In this document: positions 21,814-31,237 of the stretch, in pieces
How positions within the stretch are numbered: the first letter of the stretch is position 1
Layout: every line of letters starts with the position of its first letter
From: Xylocopilactobacillus apicola
GTDB lineage: Bacteria; Bacillota; Bacilli; Lactobacillales; Lactobacillaceae
Reading direction: 5' to 3'
Assembly: GCF_033095985.1 (NCBI RefSeq)
Contig: NZ_AP026802.1
Location: 1,922,001-1,986,000 of the forward strand
DNA length: 64,000 nt
Notes under the pieces: generated by a model
What the model saw: the letters and a program-made list of their open reading frames with translations, nothing else
The model's database searches: none
Told to the model about the DNA's origin: nothing
Translations under genes and position numbers: made by a program

Positions 21814-24157
21814 TTTGCTTTTTTTCCATGAATTTCGTTTCCGGCTTTAATTCCCAAGCAAAGCCCAAAATCAAGAGCATTCCGAGAACGATTGCCCAAT
21901 AATGAATTTCTATTGTTTCTGAAGTTTGTGGCAAACTTGGTTTACTGCTAGCAGGCTCACCATTCGTAAATGGTACTTGTGTACTGCTTTGAGGGGTCTG
22001 AGTATTGGTTGTATTATTGCCTGCAGTATTTGGGTTACTTGTTGAAGTGGTCACAGGGTCAACTGATGCGGGTTTTGCAGTAGGACTTGTTACAATATCC
22101 GGACCAGAATTGTTAGTAGAGCTATTATTATTGGTGGAAGTTTTATCACTGTTGCCTTTGTCAGTCGACGAATTACTTGGATCCTTACTGCTATCTGGTT
22201 TAGAACCATCAGCTAAGTAGTAAAGCGTGACATCTTGCTTTGAGCTTCCGAAAATTCCTTTTTCGTTTCCTTCTGAACGATCGAAAGTATAGCCAGTTAT
22301 TTTCAATCTTTCAGCTGAATATGATTCGCCAATATTGCCACTTAATACAACATTGTTAGCAATCTTTTCTTTTGTTTTGGTATCTAAATATCTTACGGTC
22401 ACATCTTGACCTGTAACTTGCTGATCTTTCTTGTACATAAACACAACAGTTTGAGGGTCTTTGGTATAAGCTCCCGTAGTCGCACCTTCAGTATGATCAA
22501 AGATATAACCCGGAATTTCTAATTTACCGACATCGTAGGTGTCGCCAATTTTGCCCATCATGATTTTGTCTCCCGCAACACTATTTTGAGAGTCTTTATC
22601 AATGTAGCGTAAGGTTAATTTGCCGACTTGACCATCTTTGCGATAAACCAGGGTTACTGTTTGAGCTTCAGCTTCAAACTTCCCAGTCAAATTACCATCT
22701 GCTTTGGTATATTTACAGTTATCAATGAAGTAATCATGCGGATCAACGCTATAACTTTCTCCGACATTACCTGTAATCGTATTGCTGGACTTAACCGCTT
22801 CGCCTGATTCATCAACAAATCGAATAATCACTTTCCCAGATGTTTCTTGTCGGCGATAAATTAACGTGACCGTTTGAAGAGAAGACTCAAACTTCCCATT
22901 TAAACTACCTTCCGATTTAGTGTATTTATACTTATCAATGAGATAGCTATATGGATCAACTGAATAATTGTCACCGACTTTCCCCGTCATCGTTTCACTT
23001 GCTTTCACAGCAGTTCCATTTTCATCCATAAACCTTACTGTGACTTTTCCTGGCTGCTCTTTCTTGTACATGAAGGTCATCGTTTGCGGTTCATTTGCAT
23101 AAGTTCCACTAGTTGCACCTTCAACGTGATCGTAGACATAACCTGATATATCAATTCTCGATTCGTTGAATGACGTCCCAACTTTTCCCGTCATTACTTT
23201 TTCAGTTGCAATACTGGTAGCAGTGTCTTTATCCATATACTTAACCGTGACTTTACCCATCTGATTATCTCGTTTGTAGGTCAATGTCACTTTTTGATCT
23301 GCTGCAGTAAAGGATCCTGTCAAATTACCAGAAGCGCTGGTATATTTCAGACTATTGTCAATGAAATAGTCTTTCGGATCGATTGTATAATTACCGCCAA
23401 CTTGCCCGCTAATTGTTTCACTTGATTTCACCGGATTTCCATCTTCGTCGACAAATTGAATTACGACTTTTCCAGTACTGTTACTAGAATTATCACTGTC
23501 GGTTTTCTTAAATACTAAAACTACCGAGATATCTGCTTCCGTAAAAGTCCCTGCTAAAGGATCACTCCCTGTATTAAGCTTGTCATAAGTATATTTATCA
23601 ATCACATAAGAATATGGCTGAACACTATAGTTGTCGCCTACATTGCCCGTACGAACCTCACCAGCCTTAATAGCAGTGCCTTGTTCATTAATAAAGCTGA
23701 TATAAACTTTGCCAGTTTTTGGTGTCTGTGGAGGTGTATTTCCTGCATTTGAATCTTTTATTTTCTTATAAATAAAAGTTACTTCTGGGGTTGTTCCCGT
23801 CGCAAAGGTGATCGTTGCACTTCCATCAACTTTTTGAAATGTATACCCGCTAAACTCTTTTTTCGCTACAGTGATTGTCTGACCGTTGTCACCGTGCATA
23901 GTTTGTTGTTCCAAAACATTACCGCTTTTAGTCTTATACCAAACAACTGCATCACATGCTCCACCACGAGGAGTAATGCCTCCTCGAGGAGTTATTCTCG
24001 GTGCCTTTTGATCATAACTTTGATCAAGCTTTTCCTGATTAGTATCCTTCGACTCATTTAAATCGAATGAACCTGCTTGAACTCCCATTGGGGTCAATCC
24101 TAAACTGCTAAACACTAAAAGAAGTGTCATCAATATTGTTATCATTTTCTTTTGCAT
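21797..24157 (-). CDS. MucBP-repeat LPxTG surface adhesin
   Basis: This 786-residue protein has a signal peptide (about residues 1-29, cleavage after VQA) and a short linker with two ITPRGG repeats. Eight MucBP-type repeats of ~65 residues follow, alternating between two subtypes (…GDNYSV.PYSYLID… and …ISGY.YDH.EGAT.G…). A Ser/Thr/Asn-rich spacer leads to the sorting motif LPQTSE near residue 743, a hydrophobic segment and an unusually long charged tail. It should be anchored to peptidoglycan by sortase and bind mucin-like or other glycan ligands. ATG 24157 follows GAGGAG; a TTG just upstream is ignored. The sortase gene is immediately upstream (15-base gap). Confidence 0.92.
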   Translation of the reverse strand: MQKKMITILMTLLLVFSSLGLTPMGVQAGSFDLNESKDTNQEKLDQSYDQKAPRITPRGGITPRGGACDAVVWYKTKSGNVLEQQTMHGDNGQTITVAKKEFSGYTFQKVDGSATITFATGTTPEVTFIYKKIKDSNAGNTPPQTPKTGKVYISFINEQGTAIKAGEVRTGNVGDNYSVQPYSYVIDKYTYDKLNTGSDPLAGTFTEADISVVLVFKKTDSDNSSNSTGKVVIQFVDEDGNPVKSSETISGQVGGNYTIDPKDYFIDNSLKYTSASGNLTGSFTAADQKVTLTYKRDNQMGKVTVKYMDKDTATSIATEKVMTGKVGTSFNESRIDISGYVYDHVEGATSGTYANEPQTMTFMYKKEQPGKVTVRFMDENGTAVKASETMTGKVGDNYSVDPYSYLIDKYKYTKSEGSLNGKFESSLQTVTLIYRRQETSGKVIIRFVDESGEAVKSSNTITGNVGESYSVDPHDYFIDNCKYTKADGNLTGKFEAEAQTVTLVYRKDGQVGKLTLRYIDKDSQNSVAGDKIMMGKIGDTYDVGKLEIPGYIFDHTEGATTGAYTKDPQTVVFMYKKDQQVTGQDVTVRYLDTKTKEKIANNVVLSGNIGESYSAERLKITGYTFDRSEGNEKGIFGSSKQDVTLYYLADGSKPDSSKDPSNSSTDKGNSDKTSTNNNSSTNNSGPDIVTSPTAKPASVDPVTTSTSNPNTAGNNTTNTQTPQSSTQVPFTNGEPASSKPSLPQTSETIEIHYWAIVLGMLLILGFAWELKPETKFMEKKQNVQMD

Positions 24158-24175
24158 CAATTTTCTCCTCTATTT

Positions 24176-24877
24176 TTACTCAACGAGTCCTAATTTATAA
24201 AGCTCCCGGTGAGTTACTTTATAAGTTGCTAATAAATTTCCTTGAACCACTGTCCTTAAGCTATCGGCGACCAAACTTTCACAAGTGATCATCGTTATTT
24301 GAGTCATATTCAAATGATCTTCAATTAGATCGGTTCGATTGGCCGCAACGTTTCGTTGGATACTTGAAATTCGGTACTTGTAGAAGAATTTCAAGTCGGT
24401 AAGATAAACATCTTCGCCTACTTTGGCTTTCGATAGATTATGAAATACCGTTTGATTATTCATATAGTGCCCCGCTAAAGCATAATTTCCGGCACCCATG
24501 ATTTGATTGGGCTTCATTGTTCCAACACCATGAAGCAAATTGTTCCCAGATTCTCCATAACCTTTAAAAACCGGATTTCTGATATCAACCGTTGGAATCA
24601 CAATGTATCCAATCGGACTGACTTTATAATTCCAGCCTTTGATCATATCCGATGACTTCAGCGAGTGAACAACCTTCGGATCAAAGTTTGCTTTCTTTTT
24701 CTTATTGTTTTCGATCTGTTTGTGACTAATCACATCTGTCTGGTTCACATAATGCTTCATAAGAAGATCATGGCTCCAAGGACTATTAAGTAATCCATAC
24801 CCGATCAAAACTAATCCCAACAAAATTCCCAGAACATACAACAACTTTTTGAAAGATTTTCGTTTAATTACGCTCAC
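24176..24877 (-). CDS. srtA: class A-type sortase
   Basis: This 233-residue membrane-bound transpeptidase has an N-terminal membrane anchor at about 11-30, catalytic His137 in ALAGHYM, Cys199 in TMITC and Arg208 in SLRTVVQG. It cleaves LPxTG-like signals and couples proteins to the cell wall; the adhesin directly downstream is the obvious substrate. It starts 10 bases after the essC stop, so it is likely co-transcribed with the secretion genes. It may be a dedicated sortase rather than the housekeeping one. Confidence 0.88.
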   Translation of the reverse strand: MSVIKRKSFKKLLYVLGILLGLVLIGYGLLNSPWSHDLLMKHYVNQTDVISHKQIENNKKKKANFDPKVVHSLKSSDMIKGWNYKVSPIGYIVIPTVDIRNPVFKGYGESGNNLLHGVGTMKPNQIMGAGNYALAGHYMNNQTVFHNLSKAKVGEDVYLTDLKFFYKYRISSIQRNVAANRTDLIEDHLNMTQITMITCESLVADSLRTVVQGNLLATYKVTHRELYKLGLVE

Positions 24878-24887
24878 CTACCTTCAT

Positions 24888-27800
24888 CTACTTTGGAATT
24901 CTGATCTTAGAGTAAGATCGATTCTTAAAATAATATGCCTCGTCTTCCTTAAGATAAGGCTCGTTAGAAATATACTGAAAAGTAACCAGATCTTGATCAG
25001 TAATTCGTGATCCGATGATTCCAACCTTTAAATTGCTTCTAATATAGCTTGGTACATCATCATAATTTCCTGAAATAAACGACAAATAAGTATTAATCAA
25101 AATGTGAAGGCCGACAGATTGCCCTTGTTCCAAGATATCTTGGAAATCAAAGTCCTCGTCGCTTGCTACTTTTAAGATACTTTCTAAATCATTGATGTAA
25201 ACCAAACGATCTTCGTCTTCTTCATCTGAATCGCATCGATCCTTTAATTGATTCAATTTCTTAAGAATGTCATCCTTATTTGCTTCTCCATCAATAATCA
25301 TTGATTCATTTTGATTCTTTTGTTCTAATTCATTTGATATCATCGTGTCAAAGTTTTGTTTCTGCTCGTCTGTTTCGTTCAAAATCAGAAAATATTTATC
25401 TCGAGAAAACTCATATGTTATCGGCAAAGTGGTGTCTGAATTCAACCCCAAAGCAAATTCATGATCAGAACATTTACTCATTTCCGAGAATAAATCCCAA
25501 GTCAATTCTTCAGGAATCATTGGAATTCTAGCTGGCACCTTACCTTTCCAATCGGTTTTCATTTCTCCGGCTTCTTTCTTCACATTTTCCAATATTTCTA
25601 GCGAATCAGTGCCTTCTGTCGGAAGAAAAGTTTGAAACAATCTAATGGTGTCTAGTTTAATTAATCCTCGTCCAGGCAAATCATCAATAGTTACTTCAGA
25701 TCGACCCACGATATCATTGACCTCACTTTTATCGAAAAGGTATAAACTTATTTGAGTTTTAATGTTAGATAGAAGTTGCATTCTTAATGCTCCATGTCGG
25801 TTAGCTGAGATCATCAGATAAACCCCAACATTCGAACCTTCACGAGTTATTTTGTCCAAAATACTATTAAACTCTTCAAACCACGGAGCTTCTTTAGCAG
25901 AATCAACTGTATCAACTACCACTTCAATTATTGGCAATCGATTGCCCGTAGATTTTACATATTGGTCTAAATTTGCAACACCAGCTTTACTTAATAACTG
26001 TTTACGATGGTTGATCTCACCCGCAATAATCGCCTCAAACTTCACGATTTTCTCAATCTCGTCAATTCTAATTAAATCAGCTGTATGTGGTAATTCTCTC
26101 AATGGAAGCAGTCCATTGGTTCCGAAATCCAATAAATAAATATTAAAATCATCCGGAGAATTATCACGACAAATTCCCATAATGAAAGTCTGAATGAAAG
26201 TACTCTTTCCATATCCAGGGCTTGCAAAAACCGCAATATGTTTATGTTCATTTAAATCAATTTCAAAAGGTTTTTGGGCCTGTTGGTCTGGATAATCAAC
26301 CATTCCAACTAAAGTGCTAAGAGAAAGGCTTTCCTCCTTCCAATTCTTCGGATAATCGATAGACCCATAATCTTGGAAAATGATCTTTTCCCCTAACGGT
26401 GGTAACCACGGACGAGGTAAACGATTAATTTGATTTTGCTCCGCAAAATCAGAAATATAATTTGTGATCGCCGTTAATTCATTAATTTTTTTCTCTTTAC
26501 TTTGCGTTAATTGTTTTGACAATCCACTTAAATCTTCGGAAAAGTTCTTATATTGACCCAAACTATCGATGATATAAAGGGGATCATATTCCTCGTCCTC
26601 AGTTTCATCAGGGTTGTAAGTCTTACCACTATATGCACTTTGAAATAATTCATAGATTTCGTTATTACCGACCTGTAAGTACGCTCGCCCAGGTTCAACA
26701 ATCGAGGCTGCATCAGGAGTATGAAGAATTTCATTTGAGTCCGCCTGGTCTTGAACCTTTAGAGCAATTTTGAATCTTGAATTACTCCAAATTTGTTCAT
26801 TAACGACACCGCTTGGCTTCTGAGTCGCAAGAATTAAATGGATACCTAGAGAACGACCAATACGAGCTGTTGAAACTAATTCTTCCATGAATTCTGGTTG
26901 CTCTGATTTCAATTCGGCAAACTCATCACTAATTAAAAACAGATGGGGCATTGCTTCGCTTGCACTTCCTTCGTGATAGAGTTTTTGATATTCGTTAATG
27001 TGATTTACATTATATTGACCAAACAACGTTTGTCTTTTTTCCAACTCTGCTTTAATAGACGCTAACGCCCTTAGGCTTTGACTGCCATCAAGGTTAGTGA
27101 TTGTTCCTAGAAGGTGGGGCAGATCATTAAAAAGATTGGCCATCCCACCACCCTTATAGTCAATAAGTAAGAATCCGACATTATCTGGATGGAAGTTTAT
27201 AGCTAGAGAAGCAATATACGATTGAATCAACTCAGATTTCCCAGACCCCGTTGTCCCTGCAATGAGTCCATGGGGTCCATGCGCTCGCTCATGCAAATCT
27301 AGTTTGACAATATCGTCTTTCCCTCTTTCTCCTAAGGGAACCGCTAAACTCTTGTATGGCAAATTACTTGTCCAACGCATCTTCAACTGAAGATCATCAA
27401 CTTTATTGGTATTGTAGAGATCTAATAAACTGACAGAAGTCGGAATCGAATTTTTTAGACTTTCCTTGTGTTCTAGTGATGATAATTTTCGAACTACAGA
27501 TTCTAAATCGACTCCTTCGAGATTTCCTGGGACAAATTTCTTATTAGAAAGTAATCCCTCCTCAATCAGAATTTCTCCTTGTTTACTATCCTTATACTCA
27601 ATTACATTTTTGATATACTCTGGCAGATCAGCGGTAGTATTCTTGATAAATACAACCGATACTCCCAGATTAGAAATATCTTTGCCCATATATTCCATAA
27701 TGCTGTGGCTAATGATTAGCTCTTCGTCTTGAATTATCAAAATGTACTGGGGTGAGAAAACGACTTTTTCTTTGTCTGGTCCGTTGTCTTTAATGATTTG

Positions 27801-29276
27801 TTCTCGATCCTTAAGCATTTGAAAAAGAGAAGTCATCAATTGATCACGAGTTTTTTCATCATAGACAAAATTCAAAGTGTTACTTCCATCTGTCCGAAAA
27901 TGTTTCAACCATTTAAACGGAATCCACTCATCCCGCTGATTTTCATTAAAAACTGCAATAAACCTAACATCATGATAACTTTGAAAAGTAGCGATCTGCA
28001 GTAACATATTCTGCACGGCTATATTGACCTGTTCGAAATTTCCAACTAGCCCAATCCCACCGTTTGTTAAATTAATGGAAATAGGTGCATCATCAACTTT
28101 CATCGAATCCTTATAAATGTCATTCGCTTCATCAAGGAGTACGTCTTTTTCCATTTCTTGCGAAGAAAATGTAACTTGATACTTAGGAATAAAATCGCCA
28201 GTCCCAATTCTAAATGCCAAAAAATCGGTCTGAAATTTATTTTTTTCATAAACTCGAGGACTGTTATTAGCAATTAAATTGCTTATTTCTTGACCGGTTG
28301 GATAATGGTACTCCAAAGCTTCCCTGGTTCCCCTTTTTTGCTTTTGAATTTCCACAATTTTATTTTGGAGATAGTCATGATAGTTAATTACTCGATCAAT
28401 CGCCCTTTGTTTTTGTTCCTTTTTATCGCTAAAGTAACTACTAATCGAAAATGAAATTGTTGTAACACTCATTGCACCCATCAAAATCATAGTCGTCATA
28501 TTTCGATTAATAACTGACATCAATATTGAAGCTGCCACCATAACTAATGGTGTGGCAATAGTTCTTGCTAATTTATTTTTGGCTGGTTGTTCTTTTGAAG
28601 GAGGATTATCAATTATTATTTTCTCTTTCGGTAGAGCCATAAGCGCACGAGGTGACCGATGATACTCGGGATATTCTTCTGGATAAGTACCTCTCTTCCC
28701 CGTGTAATGAAACAAACTACTTTTAACAAAACGATTTAGTAAATCCCTGATTACCAACAAGTTGTTATCCTGAACTATGAGTTCGATTCTTCCCAAACAA
28801 ATAACATCACCCAAACCAAATGTGACCTTGTTTTCCCTTACTTTTCGGTGATTAAGATAGAGATTACTAATCCTACTAGCGGAAATTACAAAAGTGCCAG
28901 GATTTTCACCTAATTTAAGTAAGACATCGTTATCGCACATAAGTTGGATATCATCTAACTCATTGCGACCGATACTCAATATCTGATTGCGATAAATTCT
29001 ACTTAAATCGAAACTATAAGTTGTAACTTTGTTAGACACTAACAAAACGTTTAAGCGATCATTAATTTTGGTAACTTGATCAACATTTAGAGAAACATCA
29101 GCTAATCTTATTTCACCGTTGTCTTTGAGTACAACCACGTAATCTTGGTCAAGCTCGGGTACATAATACGGTTCATCATACTTAGTGGATAGAGTGACTT
29201 CTTGGTGAACCGTTGAATTTAGAGTAATTTGCGAATATGTATCATTGATCCATAAATATAACTTATATTTTGTCAT
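24888..29276 (-). CDS. essC: EssC, T7SSb membrane ATPase
   Basis: This 1462-residue FtsK/SpoIIIE-type motor of the secretion system has N-terminal FHA-like domains (about 1-200), a membrane hairpin at about 232-278, and then three ATPase modules. Module 1 has Walker A GTTGSGKS (~672) and Walker B FLISDEFAE (~778). Module 2 has Walker A SPGYGKST (~1020). Module 3 has no intact P-loop. This is the usual EssC/YukBA layout and length. It binds substrates such as EsxA and LXG-partner complexes and drives export. The gene overlaps the essB stop by 4 bases (ATGA). Confidence 0.95.
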   Translation of the reverse strand: MTKYKLYLWINDTYSQITLNSTVHQEVTLSTKYDEPYYVPELDQDYVVVLKDNGEIRLADVSLNVDQVTKINDRLNVLLVSNKVTTYSFDLSRIYRNQILSIGRNELDDIQLMCDNDVLLKLGENPGTFVISASRISNLYLNHRKVRENKVTFGLGDVICLGRIELIVQDNNLLVIRDLLNRFVKSSLFHYTGKRGTYPEEYPEYHRSPRALMALPKEKIIIDNPPSKEQPAKNKLARTIATPLVMVAASILMSVINRNMTTMILMGAMSVTTISFSISSYFSDKKEQKQRAIDRVINYHDYLQNKIVEIQKQKRGTREALEYHYPTGQEISNLIANNSPRVYEKNKFQTDFLAFRIGTGDFIPKYQVTFSSQEMEKDVLLDEANDIYKDSMKVDDAPISINLTNGGIGLVGNFEQVNIAVQNMLLQIATFQSYHDVRFIAVFNENQRDEWIPFKWLKHFRTDGSNTLNFVYDEKTRDQLMTSLFQMLKDREQIIKDNGPDKEKVVFSPQYILIIQDEELIISHSIMEYMGKDISNLGVSVVFIKNTTADLPEYIKNVIEYKDSKQGEILIEEGLLSNKKFVPGNLEGVDLESVVRKLSSLEHKESLKNSIPTSVSLLDLYNTNKVDDLQLKMRWTSNLPYKSLAVPLGERGKDDIVKLDLHERAHGPHGLIAGTTGSGKSELIQSYIASLAINFHPDNVGFLLIDYKGGGMANLFNDLPHLLGTITNLDGSQSLRALASIKAELEKRQTLFGQYNVNHINEYQKLYHEGSASEAMPHLFLISDEFAELKSEQPEFMEELVSTARIGRSLGIHLILATQKPSGVVNEQIWSNSRFKIALKVQDQADSNEILHTPDAASIVEPGRAYLQVGNNEIYELFQSAYSGKTYNPDETEDEEYDPLYIIDSLGQYKNFSEDLSGLSKQLTQSKEKKINELTAITNYISDFAEQNQINRLPRPWLPPLGEKIIFQDYGSIDYPKNWKEESLSLSTLVGMVDYPDQQAQKPFEIDLNEHKHIAVFASPGYGKSTFIQTFIMGICRDNSPDDFNIYLLDFGTNGLLPLRELPHTADLIRIDEIEKIVKFEAIIAGEINHRKQLLSKAGVANLDQYVKSTGNRLPIIEVVVDTVDSAKEAPWFEEFNSILDKITREGSNVGVYLMISANRHGALRMQLLSNIKTQISLYLFDKSEVNDIVGRSEVTIDDLPGRGLIKLDTIRLFQTFLPTEGTDSLEILENVKKEAGEMKTDWKGKVPARIPMIPEELTWDLFSEMSKCSDHEFALGLNSDTTLPITYEFSRDKYFLILNETDEQKQNFDTMISNELEQKNQNESMIIDGEANKDDILKKLNQLKDRCDSDEEDEDRLVYINDLESILKVASDEDFDFQDILEQGQSVGLHILINTYLSFISGNYDDVPSYIRSNLKVGIIGSRITDQDLVTFQYISNEPYLKEDEAYYFKNRSYSKIRIPK

Positions 29277-30454
29277 GGCTGTTTAGCCTGCTCTTTTTTT
29301 AGTTTTTTACTGTAATCTTTAATTAATTTAGAATACTTTGAAAGCAGTTCCTGTTTCTTAGATCCTGACAACTGGGGATTATTATTTGCCTGAGAGTACA
29401 ATTTGGTATAAGAAAATAGTATTAACTGATTATCCCCAAGATATTTCGCTATATCGAGAGATTTATCGAAATCTCCCTTCCCATCGTAAATCCAATACTT
29501 GAGATAATTTGGATCAGAGTGCATATTTAAAGACTTTTTGACATTTTCTTTTTGCGTATGATTAAGATTATCAACATTAACATATGCTTCAGCTAACATT
29601 AACTGATAAGCCTTGGGCATTTTATCGATTTTGATCGTGCTTAAATCACTAATTGTTCGATCATATTCTTGCGATAAATAATCGCCTGTCCCGTCTATTA
29701 AAGTATTATTGTGAGGAACCATGATCAAAAATACATAACCAACAACAACCACAAGAAAAGCTGCCGCTATTGAGCTAATCAGAAATCCCCAATGGTAAAT
29801 CCCAAATTTTTTCTTAGAGATCGTAATTAACTTAGTATGTTCATTATTCAAAGTTGAATCGTAAAGTTTTTTCAAATAATTTCTTAAATCTGAAACCGAG
29901 GAATAACCAGCAATTTTTTTGTAAGTCATGCTGGTCAAAGATTTCTCAGACATTACACCTTTGTATAATCGTTCAAATGAATAACGCCCTGACAAAGCCA
30001 TAATTATAAAAGCTTTAATCTGTTTGAAAAGATTATCTGATTTTTCTGGATAAAGAACCCCTTCAACTCCACGATGAATAATTTTGGGACGTAAATTTAT
30101 ATCAAAAAACACGTTATCAGGATGAACTACTGGATTAATTCTAGTTTTACTAAGCTGTAAAATATCTAAAAGATTAATACAAAGCTTAATTTTTTCGGAC
30201 TCCGATAGATTACGGCTAACTTCTTTAAAATTGTGGTACCTTTCCTTCGTTTGATACGAAAACACCCATTCCTGATTCTCCATTTTAATATTTAATGGAA
30301 TTAATAAATCATTTTGGATACTTAAATAGCCGAGAAGATTAACATCTTTTACGCTGCCCATTGGAATTGTTTCTAAAGCATGATATTCATCAATCCATTT
30401 GATTAAATAATTTTGATCATCTATTTTAAAACTAAACTCTTTCTCACTCATCAT
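29273..30454 (-). CDS. essB: EssB/YukC, T7SSb pseudokinase membrane subunit
   Basis: This 393-residue protein has an N-terminal cytosolic pseudokinase-like domain, one membrane segment at about 221-245 (ISSIAAAFLVVVVGYVFLIM) and an extracytoplasmic helical domain ending in a lysine-rich tail. It forms the core of the T7SSb membrane complex with EssC. Its place between esaB and essC and its size are standard. Confidence 0.93.
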   Translation of the reverse strand: MMSEKEFSFKIDDQNYLIKWIDEYHALETIPMGSVKDVNLLGYLSIQNDLLIPLNIKMENQEWVFSYQTKERYHNFKEVSRNLSESEKIKLCINLLDILQLSKTRINPVVHPDNVFFDINLRPKIIHRGVEGVLYPEKSDNLFKQIKAFIIMALSGRYSFERLYKGVMSEKSLTSMTYKKIAGYSSVSDLRNYLKKLYDSTLNNEHTKLITISKKKFGIYHWGFLISSIAAAFLVVVVGYVFLIMVPHNNTLIDGTGDYLSQEYDRTISDLSTIKIDKMPKAYQLMLAEAYVNVDNLNHTQKENVKKSLNMHSDPNYLKYWIYDGKGDFDKSLDIAKYLGDNQLILFSYTKLYSQANNNPQLSGSKKQELLSKYSKLIKDYSKKLKKEQAKQP

Positions 30455-30461
30455 TCTCCCC

Positions 30462-30713
30462 CTAAATAACTTCTAAAATATCTCCGTCTGCAATCGGATA
30501 ACTTCTCAATATATCAGTTCCGCTTATCAATATATCTTTGGTGGTCACTTTAATTATGTTTAAACAACCTGGTTTGATATCAATACTTCTTTCATTCAAG
30601 CCGTCGATTAACATCGCAATTAATTTATTCACAGTAATATTAGTTGGAATTCTTAAATCTTGAACATATCCCGAAGCTCCCACCCATTTAATTGTCACGT
30701 TTATATAACTCAT
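30462..30713 (-). CDS. esaB: EsaB/YukD, ubiquitin-like T7SSb component
   Basis: This 83-residue, small, soluble beta-grasp protein (INVTIKW at the start, a TVNKLIAMLIDGL helix, ADGDILEVI at the end) matches YukD/EsaB. It is a cytosolic accessory of the secretion complex. Start and the essA stop overlap by 4 bases; essB follows after 7 bases. Confidence 0.92.
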   Translation of the reverse strand: MSYINVTIKWVGASGYVQDLRIPTNITVNKLIAMLIDGLNERSIDIKPGCLNIIKVTTKDILISGTDILRSYPIADGDILEVI

Positions 30714-31237
30714 AAATGTAGATACCTCCTTATCGATTTTCTCTTCCTACTAAGCAAAAATCCCAAAATCCCAAATGCGATAATAAAAACACTAATAAAT
30801 AAATAATTTAGAATTTTTTTGAAAGAACTATCTGATTTCCTGGAAGGACGATGATCTCCTCCCTCTGCTTTCAAAGTCACCGTAAAAAGTTGATTATTAA
30901 TTTTTTTATCTAGTTCATTTTTACTAGGAGACGGCTTTTTGTGAAAAAGTCTTTTCTTAGGTAGTGTCGTATTATTCTCATCGATTTTTTGCTTTTGAAA
31001 TTGTTGATCTTTTATACTGTCTTCAGTGAATATGCCATCACTGGAAGTAATTTCCGACCCTCCCTTATCACTTTTAATTTCATCGCTATTTCCCGGCTTA
31101 TTATTTTCAATGATGTTATTTATTTTCATCTTTCCATCATTTGTCGACTGATCATCAGCCAGAACCAAATATGCGGGTCCTTTTAGCAATATGACAAAAT
31201 TTATAATAAATATTTTAAGAAATAGCTTCTTTTTCAT
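30710..31237 (-). CDS. essA: EssA, T7SSb membrane subunit
   Basis: This 175-residue protein has an N-terminal hydrophobic signal-like segment (about 5-27), a long charged extracytoplasmic region rich in Lys, Asp, Asn and Ser, and a C-terminal membrane segment (about 143-163) followed by a basic tail. This matches EssA. The gene overlaps the esaA end by 23 bases and esaB by 4. Confidence 0.88.
   Translation of the reverse strand: MKKKLFLKIFIINFVILLKGPAYLVLADDQSTNDGKMKINNIIENNKPGNSDEIKSDKGGSEITSSDGIFTEDSIKDQQFQKQKIDENNTTLPKKRLFHKKPSPSKNELDKKINNQLFTVTLKAEGGDHRPSRKSDSSFKKILNYLFISVFIIAFGILGFLLSRKRKSIRRYLHL

Noticed and set aside
22005-22220. Plus-strand hydrophobic frame opposite the adhesin spacer
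   Set aside because: Antisense reading of the Ser/Thr/Asn-rich low-complexity spacer.
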